Assembly (NCBI RefSeq): GCF_021432385.1
Contig: NZ_JAEACT010000002.1
Span: 690,016-754,015 of the forward strand
DNA: 64,000 nucleotides
Source of the DNA: Clostridium hydrogenum
GTDB lineage: Bacteria; Bacillota; Clostridia; Clostridiales; Clostridiaceae
Direction of reading: 5' to 3'
Part shown: positions 10,076 to 18,420 of the stretch, in pieces
Numbering within the stretch: position 1 is the stretch's first letter
How the letters are laid out: every line of letters begins with the position of its first letter
The notes under the pieces: model-generated
What the model was told of the DNA's origin: nothing
The model's database searches: none
The model's input: only the letters and a program-made list of their open reading frames with translations
Position numbers and translations under genes: made by a program

Positions 10076-10162
10076 AATGTAACCCCCAGTAATTTATTGT
10101 TATTTACATTATAAGCAATCACTAAACTATTTTCCACAATAGTGCAAAACAAACCAAAAGAT

Positions 10163-10257
10163 AGAGTAAAGAGTAGAGCGCAGAGTAATGGATGATTTAC
10201 CTTTCGCACTGCTCAAGTAAATCTTAAACTCAAATGTTGTCAACTTCGTTGAACACC
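10163..10257. repeat. Dispersed inverted-repeat element, truncated copy B
   Basis: Degenerate AGAGTAA-type end units followed by the left half of the conserved core (GGATGATTTACC, AAATCTTAAAC, CTTCGTTGAACACCAT), which matches copy D. The right half is missing. It sits in the 520-bp gap 10076-10595, which otherwise contains only a hairpin near 10500. Confidence 0.6.
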
Positions 10258-10481
10258 ATGTATATTCATCACTTTTCTACTAATTATAAGTTACACATTA
10301 AATAATCTTAATACGACATCTATATAAAAAGAACTGCATTAAGTCTAAAACAATAAGTTTATAATTTTAATATTTTCCTATATAATGGATAATTTTTTAA
10401 TTTTTATCTTTTCTTTATGTATTATTGGTTATACTCTTTCCATAACACTTTTTCAAATATACTTTTTTACGCTTAATTAAA

Positions 10482-10512
10482 GGACATAAGCCTTATGCAT
10501 AAGACTTATATC
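10482..10512 (-). terminator. Hairpin, possible terminator of the secreted-protein operon
   Basis: A 31-base hairpin with nine outer pairs (GGACATAAG with CTTATATCC, one imperfect) and an inner CTTATGCATAAG palindrome. It lies about 85 bp beyond the stop of the 10596 gene. The T-run on the minus strand is short (TTTAATT), so termination is uncertain. Confidence 0.45.
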
Positions 10513-10595
10513 CCTCTTTTTAATAAGTTGCACAAAATAAATATTCCGTAAAATTAACTAATATATAACTAAAAGCTTTTTGTTAAATTTATTTC

Positions 10596-11504
10596 TTAAT
10601 ACCACGCATCATTAGGTGTGAAATGGTAATTAAGAGGCATTAAGTTGGCGGCCGAATTAACTTGTATACTATTGGAGTTAACTACAAATTCAGGGGTTGA
10701 TGCGCTAGTTGATTGTGCATAAACACCATTAGTGTAAAAATCACTTATTTTTGCACTAGGGTTTACAAGAATATTGTAAGAACTTCCACTTAAAGCATAC
10801 AAATTTTTAGCTTTATTATACATTGGAAAAGTTATATATAATCCATTTTGAGCCGAATTTAAATTGTTTTTTGCTGCATCTGAGCAAGGGTATGCGGATT
10901 TGAATCCATCAATACCTGGCTTATCATAGTAATCAACAGAATCTGTAGTATTATATAATTGTAATTTATCATTACAAGTGGTATACCAATTAAACGCTAT
11001 ACCATCTGTATTTGTTACAATAGGAATCTGTGACCAACTCCAGTCGTAATTTAACTCAATAGCTGTTTTAAAAACCGGACTTTGAGGTCCTTGACCTTGA
11101 GGTTGTAATGGATTAAGATTAAACGATTTATCATAATCGAAAGTATCAAGTGTTGCATAGAAGGAAAGTTCGCTCCCAATTGATTTTAATTCAGCTTCAT
11201 TTAAATTTGAATTAGAAGCTTTTTTTAAAAGATTAATTTTTGAATCTGAATATCCTAAATTCTTTAATTCTTCATAATCTTTTTTTCCTAAGTTTTCAGC
11301 TGATTGAATATACTTTTTTACCATAGAATTGGTTTGAGTAGGAGTAACATTATTTTGTGTGTCGATTTTTTTATACATATCATATTCATTTATAGAAACA
11401 TGATTAGTTTTGTTTAAGATGTTTTTAGCAAAAACGTTTGATGAGCCTAAGACAAGTATAGTAGTAGAAATACAAAGTGATAACATTAAATTCTTTAATT
11501 TCAT
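10596..11504 (-). CDS. Secreted protein of unknown function
   Basis: From the ATG at 11504 (GGAAAGG nine bases upstream; the longest frame starts six codons earlier and contains this site) the product is about 302 residues. It has a clear signal peptide ending near VFA-KN. The mature protein has a helical, lysine- and asparagine-rich N-terminal part (about 50-105) and a C-terminal beta-rich, aromatic part (about 130-302) with two separated cysteines. I do not recognise a family. It is the third gene of a unit with the C39-like protease and another secreted protein, spaced 26 bp after the protease. It may be a substrate, inhibitor or effector handled by that protease, but this is only inferred from position. 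Confidence 0.7.
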   Translation of the reverse strand: MKLKNLMLSLCISTTILVLGSSNVFAKNILNKTNHVSINEYDMYKKIDTQNNVTPTQTNSMVKKYIQSAENLGKKDYEELKNLGYSDSKINLLKKASNSNLNEAELKSIGSELSFYATLDTFDYDKSFNLNPLQPQGQGPQSPVFKTAIELNYDWSWSQIPIVTNTDGIAFNWYTTCNDKLQLYNTTDSVDYYDKPGIDGFKSAYPCSDAAKNNLNSAQNGLYITFPMYNKAKNLYALSGSSYNILVNPSAKISDFYTNGVYAQSTSASTPEFVVNSNSIQVNSAANLMPLNYHFTPNDAWY

Positions 11505-11530
11505 TTTTAGCATCCTTTCCAAACTTTAAA

Positions 11531-12589
11531 TTAGTGTATATATATCCAACAATTAGTACCTAGTGCTGAATTATTAAAATCACAATAAACATCTCCATCC
11601 TCAGCATCATCATGAACTATAATAAATTTTTCAGTATCACTGTATTGGTAGCCAATTCCGGCACAGCAATGATTATCAAATCCTTGGGGATATCCATAAG
11701 AAGTTTCTTTACTGTTAACTAAGGTAACTAAAACTGGGTGATTATTATTTATTTCATTTACATATTTATCATATGTTGATTGATCTTTTCCCATTCCATC
11801 CTGCTGTACAAAAACGTCTACTCCTAAATTTTTCATTACACTTTTAATTCCCGGAACTACCTTATTAGTATAAGTTATCCCATTAGCATCTGTTCCCATT
11901 GCGGTTGCCAATTGTTCCACTAGTTCTTGATATACAGGAGTATAATTATAATAATCATATTCTAATATCATTGCAATAGCTGTAGGCGTACATCCTTTAT
12001 ACCATAGTTCATCAGGTACATCATCTAAAATTTTTTGTGTTTTGTTAATAGCTGAAGATACTGTGTTATTTTTTTTTAATGTTTTATTAGTCTTAGATGA
12101 TATATATTCTTTGTCCCTTAATGAATTTAGTTGGTTTTTATTCAACTTACGTTTTGTTGTTATATTATAAAAGGTTTTTAATGAGGTTTTATTTTGATAA
12201 TAGTAGTTTAAAAATCCATCATATATACAATTGAATTTATTTCCGATTGTGCTATAAGGTGATTTTTTATTTTTTGAAAATTCTAGTATTAAATCATCTT
12301 TAGGGCTTGTACTTATAATCTCGTATCCAATTAAACCATTTTTATTGTTTCTAATATCTACACTATATGCAATTAACTTATTGTTAAAATTATACAAACT
12401 TTTAATATTATAAACTTTTACATCGGTCCATTTAATTGTACTAATTGCAAAGTTCTTAGCTATAGTATTTATGTCATTAATATTTTCATATGATTTATAG
12501 ACAGTTTGTGCATTTACTTTAAATGCATTGGGTAATAAAAAAATAAAACTAAATAAAATAATGAAAACGATATTTAATTTTTTTTTCAT
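11531..12589 (-). CDS. Secreted C39-like cysteine protease with propeptide
   Basis: The 352-residue product has a signal peptide (first about 27 residues, ending VNA) and a propeptide-like region to about 190. The C-terminal papain-fold domain of the peptidase C39-like type shows the catalytic cysteine in YKGCTPTAIAMIL, the histidine in DNHCCAGIGY and an acidic residue in VHDDAED. The propeptide resembles those of secreted streptopain/staphopain-type enzymes in position and length; I infer autocatalytic maturation. It lies between two genes for secreted proteins of unknown function with gaps of 43 and 26 bp, so the three are probably co-expressed. It could also be a bacteriocin- or toxin-processing enzyme. 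Confidence 0.78.
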   Translation of the reverse strand: MKKKLNIVFIILFSFIFLLPNAFKVNAQTVYKSYENINDINTIAKNFAISTIKWTDVKVYNIKSLYNFNNKLIAYSVDIRNNKNGLIGYEIISTSPKDDLILEFSKNKKSPYSTIGNKFNCIYDGFLNYYYQNKTSLKTFYNITTKRKLNKNQLNSLRDKEYISSKTNKTLKKNNTVSSAINKTQKILDDVPDELWYKGCTPTAIAMILEYDYYNYTPVYQELVEQLATAMGTDANGITYTNKVVPGIKSVMKNLGVDVFVQQDGMGKDQSTYDKYVNEINNNHPVLVTLVNSKETSYGYPQGFDNHCCAGIGYQYSDTEKFIIVHDDAEDGDVYCDFNNSALGTNCWIYIH

Positions 12590-12632
12590 AATGTAAATTC
12601 TCCTTGTAAGTTTTTATTTAATCAAAGATTTT

Positions 12633-13205
12633 CTAATCTAAGCGATATATCTTTTGAACATTAAAACCATTTAGATAATATATATCTGTACCATTCCAAT
12701 CAGAAGTATCATAAGTTGTCATGCCACTAACACTACTTGCATTATTATGATAATATTGTACAGTAATTCTAATATATCCATTATTACCATCATCATAACT
12801 TTTTTGAATTTGATTTTTTATTTTGTTTGAAAGAGATGTTTCTCCATCAGAATCCAAATAAAAATATGCTCCGAGAGCTGTACCTATTGAAACACCACTA
12901 GTTATAGGTATTGTTATTAAGCTAGCAATAAACTCCAAAAGAGATTCTGTTCTTGAAGGTGTTAAATCATCAGCAAAATTATGTGCTGCTTGAGGAGACA
13001 TATAATAATCTTGGGAATATATTATTAAAACCCCTGCATTTGCTTTATCTAAAGGTTTATATTGAACAACACAACCGTTTGCCCCTACAAAGCTTGGCCT
13101 ATGCCCAATTGGGATACCTTTTGCAAAGATATTATTGCATAATATAATATCTAACATAAAAATGGTGGTCACAACTACAATTAATTTACTTTTTATACAT
13201 TTCAA
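12633..13205 (-). CDS. Secreted protein with central hydrophobic glycine-rich stretch
   Basis: I chose a TTG start at 13205, eight bases after AAGGAG; the GTG at 13214 overlaps the binding site. The product (about 190 residues) begins with a signal peptide ending near IFA-KG. The mature part has a cysteine near its start and a hydrophobic segment around 105-130 (LLEFIASLITIPITSGVSIGTALGAYFYLD) followed by a helical, charged stretch and a beta-rich tail. The hydrophobic glycine-containing segment is reminiscent of pore-forming or membrane-active peptides, but I cannot assign a family. First gene of the secreted-protein unit, behind promoter 13228-13256. Confidence 0.65.
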   Translation of the reverse strand: MKCIKSKLIVVVTTIFMLDIILCNNIFAKGIPIGHRPSFVGANGCVVQYKPLDKANAGVLIIYSQDYYMSPQAAHNFADDLTPSRTESLLEFIASLITIPITSGVSIGTALGAYFYLDSDGETSLSNKIKNQIQKSYDDGNNGYIRITVQYYHNNASSVSGMTTYDTSDWNGTDIYYLNGFNVQKIYRLD

Positions 13206-13227
13206 TGAAATCACTCCTTTTTTATAA

Positions 13228-13256
13228 ATAATACCATCTTATTACCAAAAAGTAAA
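13228..13256 (-). promoter_or_regulatory. Promoter of the secreted-protein operon
   Basis: Minus strand TTTACT, a 17-base spacer, then TATTAT, about 20 bases before the ribosome binding site of the first secreted-protein gene. Confidence 0.55.
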
Positions 13257-13275
13257 ATTTTTTTTATACATTTTT

Positions 13276-13305
13276 TTGACTTTAATGGGGATTTTATGGT
13301 ATAAA
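13276..13305 (+). promoter_or_regulatory. Promoter of the CXXC protein gene
   Basis: TTGACT, an 18-base spacer, then TATAAA, 36 bases before the start codon at 13342. It is divergent from the promoter at 13228-13256. Confidence 0.6.
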
Positions 13306-13341
13306 TAAATTAATATAAGTCTATATAGGAGTGATTGTATT

Positions 13342-13647
13342 ATGTCTATTGTAAAATGCAGTAATTGTAATAATAAATTTAAATGGTATCAAATTATAGG
13401 AAGTGTTGTATTTAGCAAGTCGCATAGTATTCAATGCAAAAAATGTAATATTAATTTTAAATTAACACATAAATCATACATTATAGGTTGTTTATTTAGT
13501 TTTATTATTCCCCTAACTATAACATCATCATATGTAATGTTTAATACTAACCGTCGTCCCATTTCTCTTTACTTATTCCTATTTTTAATATTGATATTTA
13601 ATTCACTTCTTCCATTTACTATGAAATATGAAAAATTGGATGAATAG
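13342..13647 (+). CDS. Small membrane protein with paired CXXC motifs
   Basis: A 101-residue protein starting after AGGAG. Its N-terminal third contains CSNC and CKKC separated by 22 residues, a likely zinc ribbon, similar to the CXXC-20-CXXC family of Firmicutes. Two hydrophobic helices follow (about 47-67 and 75-92). The function of this family is not known to me. It is a single-gene unit with its own promoter, and is followed by a hairpin (13659-13695). Confidence 0.75.
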   Translation: MSIVKCSNCNNKFKWYQIIGSVVFSKSHSIQCKKCNINFKLTHKSYIIGCLFSFIIPLTITSSYVMFNTNRRPISLYLFLFLILIFNSLLPFTMKYEKLDE

Positions 13648-13658
13648 AAACTAAAAAC

Positions 13659-13695
13659 AAGCCACACTATGGTATTATTATCCATAATGTGACTT
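13659..13695. terminator. Bidirectional terminator between convergent genes
   Basis: Stem CACACTATGG with CCATAATGTG (one mismatch or wobble) extended by AAG/CTT, lying between the convergent CXXC gene and the MFS gene. The minus-strand side is followed by TTTTT, the plus-strand side by a weaker T-rich stretch. Confidence 0.65.
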
Positions 13696-13712
13696 ATTTA
13701 CTTCGCAATAAT

Positions 13713-15170
13713 TTATATGATTTTCTTTTTTTGTCCCGCTTCAGTTTTAGAGTTTTTTTTACTATTATAAAACCTTATTGCTGTTATTACAGCTCCTATC
13801 AAGCATAAAACTCCAGCACAAATATATACAGCTTTCATTCCATAAATAAAAACATCGTCTCTTCCTTTTATATAATCAATTACTCTATATCCTACCTTGT
13901 GGCTCATTCTATTATATAAAATAAGTGTTGCAAAAGATGTACCTACTACGAAGCCTAAATTTCTCACAAGGGCATTTACGCTTCCTGCAATTCCAAGTTT
14001 GTCCTTAGAAACTGTAGACATTACTAAGGAATTGTTTGGCGATTGAAACATTCCATTTCCTATAGTCATAATTACTATATACATAAGCAGCATAGCTACC
14101 GAAGATTTCTCAGTTAAGCTACTTATTAAAAATAGTCCAACACTTGTAAGTGAAAGTCCTATAAGCGTCAATACTTCTGAGCCTATTTTATCCGACATAT
14201 AACCACTAAACGGTGCTACTATCGATAATACAATTGGCGATACCATCATTAAAAATCCAGTTACAGCCGCAGAAAACTTTAATGTATCCTGAAAATAAAA
14301 TGGTAATATTATATTTGATGCACTAATTGCAGTAAATGACGTAAATGCACATATTATACTTATAGAAAATAAACTGTTTGAAAATATTTTTAAATAAAGC
14401 AAAGGTTCATCAGTCTTCTTTTCAACCAGTATAAAAGCTATAAATGCTATAACCGAAACAATAAGTGCAGCAATTATATACGAATTACTATATCCCACTG
14501 TCTGACCTTCTACTACAGCTCCAAATAATAAGACAATCGATAATGTAAATAATGCAGCACCCTTTCCATCAAGCTTTTCATCAATTACTTTGCTAGATTT
14601 AGGGAATATCTTTATTGTAAGTACAAATACAATTATTCCTATAGGCACGTTTATTAAAAATATATACTTCCAGCTTGCTGCTGATACAATCATTCCTCCA
14701 AGGGGTGGTCCTGCCATTGCACCTAGTGCAACAAAGGTTCCTAAAACACCAAGCGCTCTTCCCCTTTCGTTTGCTGGAAATACTTCTGTTATAATACCTT
14801 GATTAGTTGCCATTGTAGCAGCTGCACCTATTGCTTGTATAACTCTTGCTATTACAAGTACTAAAAGTGAATTTGTAAATCCACAAAAAAGTGATCCAAT
14901 GGTAAAAAGCACAACTCCAAACTTAAATATTTTCGTTTTACCTTTTATATCTCCAAGTCTTCCAAATATTAAAATAGTTGCTGCAACAGTTATCAGAAAG
15001 CTCGTAACAACCCATTCTACACTTGCCATAGTAACATGAAGCTTCGCTGACATATCCGGAAGTGCAACATTTACAATACTTCCATCTAAAGTTGACATAA
15101 ATGTAGCTGATAACACTGTAAATAATATAATCCATCTTTTTTTATAAATTTCATTTTCCGCTTTACTCAT
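13713..15170 (-). CDS. MFS multidrug efflux transporter, DHA2 (14-helix) type
   Basis: About 485 residues, very hydrophobic, with 14 predicted membrane helices. Family signatures are visible: DGSIVNVALPDM in helix 1 (motif D1), the LGDIKGKTKIF loop (motif A) and the GPPLGGMIV segment in helix 5 (motif C of drug exporters). DHA2 proteins export drugs, dyes or toxic compounds in exchange for protons. It lies 47 bp downstream of a MarR-type gene and is almost certainly controlled by it. The substrate is not predictable. The ATG at 15170 or the TTG one codon earlier could be the start. Confidence 0.87.
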   Translation of the reverse strand: MSKAENEIYKKRWIILFTVLSATFMSTLDGSIVNVALPDMSAKLHVTMASVEWVVTSFLITVAATILIFGRLGDIKGKTKIFKFGVVLFTIGSLFCGFTNSLLVLVIARVIQAIGAAATMATNQGIITEVFPANERGRALGVLGTFVALGAMAGPPLGGMIVSAASWKYIFLINVPIGIIVFVLTIKIFPKSSKVIDEKLDGKGAALFTLSIVLLFGAVVEGQTVGYSNSYIIAALIVSVIAFIAFILVEKKTDEPLLYLKIFSNSLFSISIICAFTSFTAISASNIILPFYFQDTLKFSAAVTGFLMMVSPIVLSIVAPFSGYMSDKIGSEVLTLIGLSLTSVGLFLISSLTEKSSVAMLLMYIVIMTIGNGMFQSPNNSLVMSTVSKDKLGIAGSVNALVRNLGFVVGTSFATLILYNRMSHKVGYRVIDYIKGRDDVFIYGMKAVYICAGVLCLIGAVITAIRFYNSKKNSKTEAGQKKKII

Positions 15171-15217
15171 CAACCTTTTTCATCCTTTCTAAAAATAAAC
15201 TACTTAAAAAATAGACG

Positions 15218-15664
15218 TTATCTATAGCATCCTGGTTTATGTTTTTTTGCATTTTGTAAAACATCTTCTAAAAAGTTCATAGATGTTTCTATCCTTTCTT
15301 CATTATTCCCCTCAACTAAAATATCAATCCATCCATGAATTGTCTCGAGAATTTCTGGTAATATAGCTTTTGCTTTATCTGTAATATATAGTTTATATGC
15401 TCTAATATCCTCTTTATTTTCTTCTTTTATTACATATCCAAGCTCAATTAACTTTTTAATAGCTCTTGCTGATGCTGCCTTATCTACATCAAGTTCTTTA
15501 CTTATATCATTTTGACTAATTCCTTCAAGCCTATTTAATACAAGTAAATATGGATATGTACCTATCGTAAGCTCAAATTTTTCAAACTTTTTATCTAAAT
15601 AACACTGAGTACACCTGTATATGTTTGCTGTTAATTTAGTTAGATTTGCTACTTTATCGATCAT
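15218..15664 (-). CDS. MarR family transcriptional regulator
   Basis: The 148-residue product has a winged helix-turn-helix around 45-110 (GISQNDISKELDVDKAASARAIKKLIELGYVIKEENKEDIRAYKLYITDKA) flanked by helices for dimerisation, the normal MarR layout. It starts nine bases after GAAGG and precedes the efflux gene. The promoter in front is covered by a concentric double palindrome, so the protein likely represses its own operon and releases DNA on binding a toxic compound, as other MarR/efflux pairs do. Confidence 0.88.
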   Translation of the reverse strand: MIDKVANLTKLTANIYRCTQCYLDKKFEKFELTIGTYPYLLVLNRLEGISQNDISKELDVDKAASARAIKKLIELGYVIKEENKEDIRAYKLYITDKAKAILPEILETIHGWIDILVEGNNEERIETSMNFLEDVLQNAKKHKPGCYR

Positions 15665-15705
15665 ATTTAACTACCTTCTTTATCCAAATAAACTCATCCT
15701 ACACT

Positions 15706-15747
15706 AAAATATCACAATACCGTTGATTAGTCAACTATATTGTGATA
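15706..15747 (-). promoter_or_regulatory. MarR operator overlapping the efflux operon promoter
   Basis: The outer half-sites ATCACAATA and TATTGTGAT and inner half-sites TTGA and TCAA share exactly the same centre (between 15728 and 15729). The minus-strand promoter TTGACT-17-TATTTT is embedded in it: its -35 box is part of the inner palindrome and its -10 box touches the outer arm. Confidence 0.7.
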
Positions 15748-15871
15748 TAAAGTGTCTTTGTAGTAAAAGTATAAATTATAATACAATGCCCTTAAGTAGC
15801 ATTTTCATAACCTGATAATATATGTTATTATATTTTTAAAATTAAAAATTAAATTATGGGATGGTTTATAT

Positions 15872-16144
15872 ATGCGAAAATGTTTAATATTATTAATATT
15901 TTTTATTTTTATTTTATTATCTTACAATTTCTGTAGCAAAAACAATGAAAATTTAACAAATGTACTATCTAAACTATATTTATCAATTACAATGCATCGT
16001 ACTCCTAATTCTAAAAATAGATTAATAGCTTTTACTCAGCAAGAAAAAGAAATAAGCATACTATTACATTATATATCTATGAACCCAAATGATGAAAATA
16101 GTTGCAAAGCTCTTAATAGGATTGTAAACAAAATAGGATATTAA
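15872..16144 (+). CDS. Small hypothetical membrane-anchored or secreted protein
   Basis: A 90-residue frame starting after GGGATGG. Residues 3-20 form a strongly hydrophobic helix (LILLIFFIFILLSYNF) followed by a cysteine that does not fit a standard lipobox. The rest is polar, lysine- and asparagine-rich, probably helical. I do not recognise a family. The codon composition resembles neighbouring genes and the frame is isolated between the MarR gene and an inverted repeat. It may be real but could be spurious. Confidence 0.5.
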   Translation: MRKCLILLIFFIFILLSYNFCSKNNENLTNVLSKLYLSITMHRTPNSKNRLIAFTQQEKEISILLHYISMNPNDENSCKALNRIVNKIGY

Positions 16145-16213
16145 TCAGAATGAGGGGCTGTCATACTAAGATTATTTAATACGTAACTTAAAATTATTGC
16201 GAACCAATTAATT

Positions 16214-16286
16214 CAGAGTACAGATGACAGAGTACAGTTGCAGAAAGAAAATCCCACTTCACTGTACTCTGTACTCTCTACTCTGT
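16214..16286. repeat. Dispersed inverted-repeat element, internally deleted copy C
   Basis: CAGAGTAC-type units on the left and GTACTCT-type units on the right enclose only about 30 bases, so the core is deleted. Sequence to the left (16154-16200, GGGGCTGT...ACTTAAAATTATTGC) matches the outer arm of copy E. The right end runs into the adjacent chemoreceptor gene and supplies its last two codons and stop. Confidence 0.6.
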
Positions 16287-18008
16287 CCTTTGCTTTAGAT
16301 TAAATTGTTCTATTAATTTTACAAGTTTTTCCGCTCCAACAAGATTGTTTTTAGATTCTTCCATTATTGAATCATTCTTGTCATTAACCTCATTAATACT
16401 TCCAGCAATATCAGCAGATGACTTAGCAACTTCAGATACTGAAATTGCAACCTCCTCCATGCTTCTTGATATTTGATCAACAGAAGCAGAAATTCCTTCA
16501 GAAACATCAGCAAACTTTTGTATTATATCTTTTACTCTAACTCCATCTCTTCTATATTCTTCACTGATTGTGGTCAAGTTAGCATAATCTTTAAGAACTT
16601 CCTTTTCTATAAATACTAGTATATCCCTAGATGAATTAGATAACTTTTCAACAGCACCAAGTACGGTTTGAACCTCACCTTGAATTTCTAAAACAGCATC
16701 AGATGATTGCTCTGCAAGTTTTCTAACCTCTTCTGCTACAACTGCAAAGCCTTTTCCATGCTCACCAGCTCTAGCTGCCTCTATTGCGGCATTTAATGCT
16801 AATAAATTTGTTTGCTCTGAAATCTCACTTATGCTGGCTGCCATTTCAGATATCTTGTTTACAACTTTAACTTCTTCTAATGATTCTTCCAGGTTTACTT
16901 TAGTCTCCTTGTATATATTTTCTGCATTTTGCTTTGATACTAAGGATTCTTCATTAATAGCTTGTGCTTTATTTTCTATTCCTAAAGCTATGTCTAGACC
17001 ATCTTTTGCATTTTCTGCACTAACGTTTACTTCCTCTTTTACTGTAGCTGTCATTGATGTAATTTCCTGAACAGCTGCAGAAGATTGCTCCATCCCAGCT
17101 GATATTTCTTCCGTAGAAGCTGATACTTGCTGAATTTCTCCACTTACTATATGGAATATTTTATCTACATTTCTTACGCTTTTTATTATTTCTTCACTTT
17201 CTCTTTTTACTAAGACCATACTGCTGTCAAGATTCTCAATAGCCATATTTAAGGCATTTGTTGTTTTACCTATCTCATCTTCAGAAGTAACTTTCATTTC
17301 AAAGCTTAAGTCTCCCTGTGCTAATTTTGCCGCTCCTTTAACAACTTCCTTTATTTGTCCAATGATACTTTTCCTTATAAAAAACGTAGTTAAAATACCA
17401 GCTATGATACTTATTATAATCATAATTATAATTAAATTTGTTGTATTTGCTGTTACTTCCCTAGATGCCATTCCCTTTGTATGTGTAAGATCTTCTTGAG
17501 CTTTTATCATTTGATTTATTATTGAAAAAAGATTGTCTTGAGGCTTTTTTAAACTCGAAACTATTTTATTTAGTTCCTCATTAGATACATCAGTCCTCAT
17601 TCCTTCTTTTATTGATTCATCAAATGCATCAATCAAAGGATCATCCTTCTGTTCTATTTCCTTACTTAATTTAATACCTGTTGGAGTGTAAACTAATTTT
17701 TTTAATTGATTTTTACTAGCAGTATACTGTTTTTTTGCACTATCATATTGACTTTTTTCAGATTTCATATAAGCTTCATCATTTGATATGCATATGTTTC
17801 TCACCGATATAGCCATTTCATTTAAGCTTTCCTTCATGCTATAAGTTAAATTTAATTTTTCGCTATCCTTAAGCGTCAAATCTCTAACAGTACCATTAAT
17901 TTGATTTAGTTTAAATATGGCTAGAACACCTATTGCAACTGCTAAAAGGATAATTAAAGAAAAACCCAATACTAATCTTGTAGATAATTTCATCTTTCTT
18001 AAACTCAT
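16278..18008 (-). CDS. Methyl-accepting chemotaxis protein
   Basis: A 576-residue chemoreceptor. Transmembrane helix 1 lies near 11-32 and is followed by a helical sensor region of the 4HB type (about 35-185). Transmembrane helix 2 lies near 190-211, with a HAMP domain to about 265. The signalling coiled coil has the conserved tip ([43 protein letters not shown]). It stands alone, away from the che operon, and may feed into that or another chemotaxis pathway. Its last codons and stop are contributed by a dispersed repeat, so the C-terminus may have been shortened by that insertion. The ligand is unknown. Confidence 0.9.
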   Translation of the reverse strand: MSLRKMKLSTRLVLGFSLIILLAVAIGVLAIFKLNQINGTVRDLTLKDSEKLNLTYSMKESLNEMAISVRNICISNDEAYMKSEKSQYDSAKKQYTASKNQLKKLVYTPTGIKLSKEIEQKDDPLIDAFDESIKEGMRTDVSNEELNKIVSSLKKPQDNLFSIINQMIKAQEDLTHTKGMASREVTANTTNLIIIMIIISIIAGILTTFFIRKSIIGQIKEVVKGAAKLAQGDLSFEMKVTSEDEIGKTTNALNMAIENLDSSMVLVKRESEEIIKSVRNVDKIFHIVSGEIQQVSASTEEISAGMEQSSAAVQEITSMTATVKEEVNVSAENAKDGLDIALGIENKAQAINEESLVSKQNAENIYKETKVNLEESLEEVKVVNKISEMAASISEISEQTNLLALNAAIEAARAGEHGKGFAVVAEEVRKLAEQSSDAVLEIQGEVQTVLGAVEKLSNSSRDILVFIEKEVLKDYANLTTISEEYRRDGVRVKDIIQKFADVSEGISASVDQISRSMEEVAISVSEVAKSSADIAGSINEVNDKNDSIMEESKNNLVGAEKLVKLIEQFNLKQRTE

Positions 18009-18231
18009 AAATTTCTCCCCCTGTTTGATATAATTGTAAACCTTTCCAGTAGTAGTGAAAATTATACTTTAATTTTAGAAAATATAGTTATATTCTAAAA
18101 TTTTCGTCTATGGACTTTGTATATGTAAACAAATTATATCATAACATTATACTAAGTTCTATTGTTATCACTGCCTTTTTCTATGGTACCTATTCCTTCT
18201 TTTAGAATGTAACTTAAAAGCTGCATAAAAA

Positions 18232-18393
18232 TGCAGTATGGTCTAAAACTTTTTATAGCTAAACACTCTGCAAGATTGAAATTAATAATATCAAATTCAT
18301 CCTGTTAAATTACAATTTATCAGGATAAACTTGGTACTTGTAATTTCAATGTTTCAAGTTGTACATCTATAAAAAGTTTTAGACCATACTGCA
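18232..18393. repeat. Large foldback element with perfect 27-bp terminal inverted repeats
   Basis: The arms 18232-18258 and 18367-18393 are exact reverse complements (TGCAGTATGG...TTTTATAG). The inner sequence continues to fold back imperfectly almost to the centre (ATTGAAATTA, then ATCCTG with CAGGAT). It fills much of the 412-bp gap between the sucrose phosphorylase gene and the chemoreceptor gene. There is no T-run, so a simple terminator is unlikely; it resembles a MITE or foldback element. Confidence 0.7.
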
Positions 18394-18420
18394 AATTAAC
18401 ATTCACCTAGTAATTTTTTA

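Noticed and set aside
18232..18393. Terminator of the sucrose phosphorylase operon
   Set aside because: The hairpin is far larger than a terminator and no T-run follows on the minus strand, so a foldback element is more likely.
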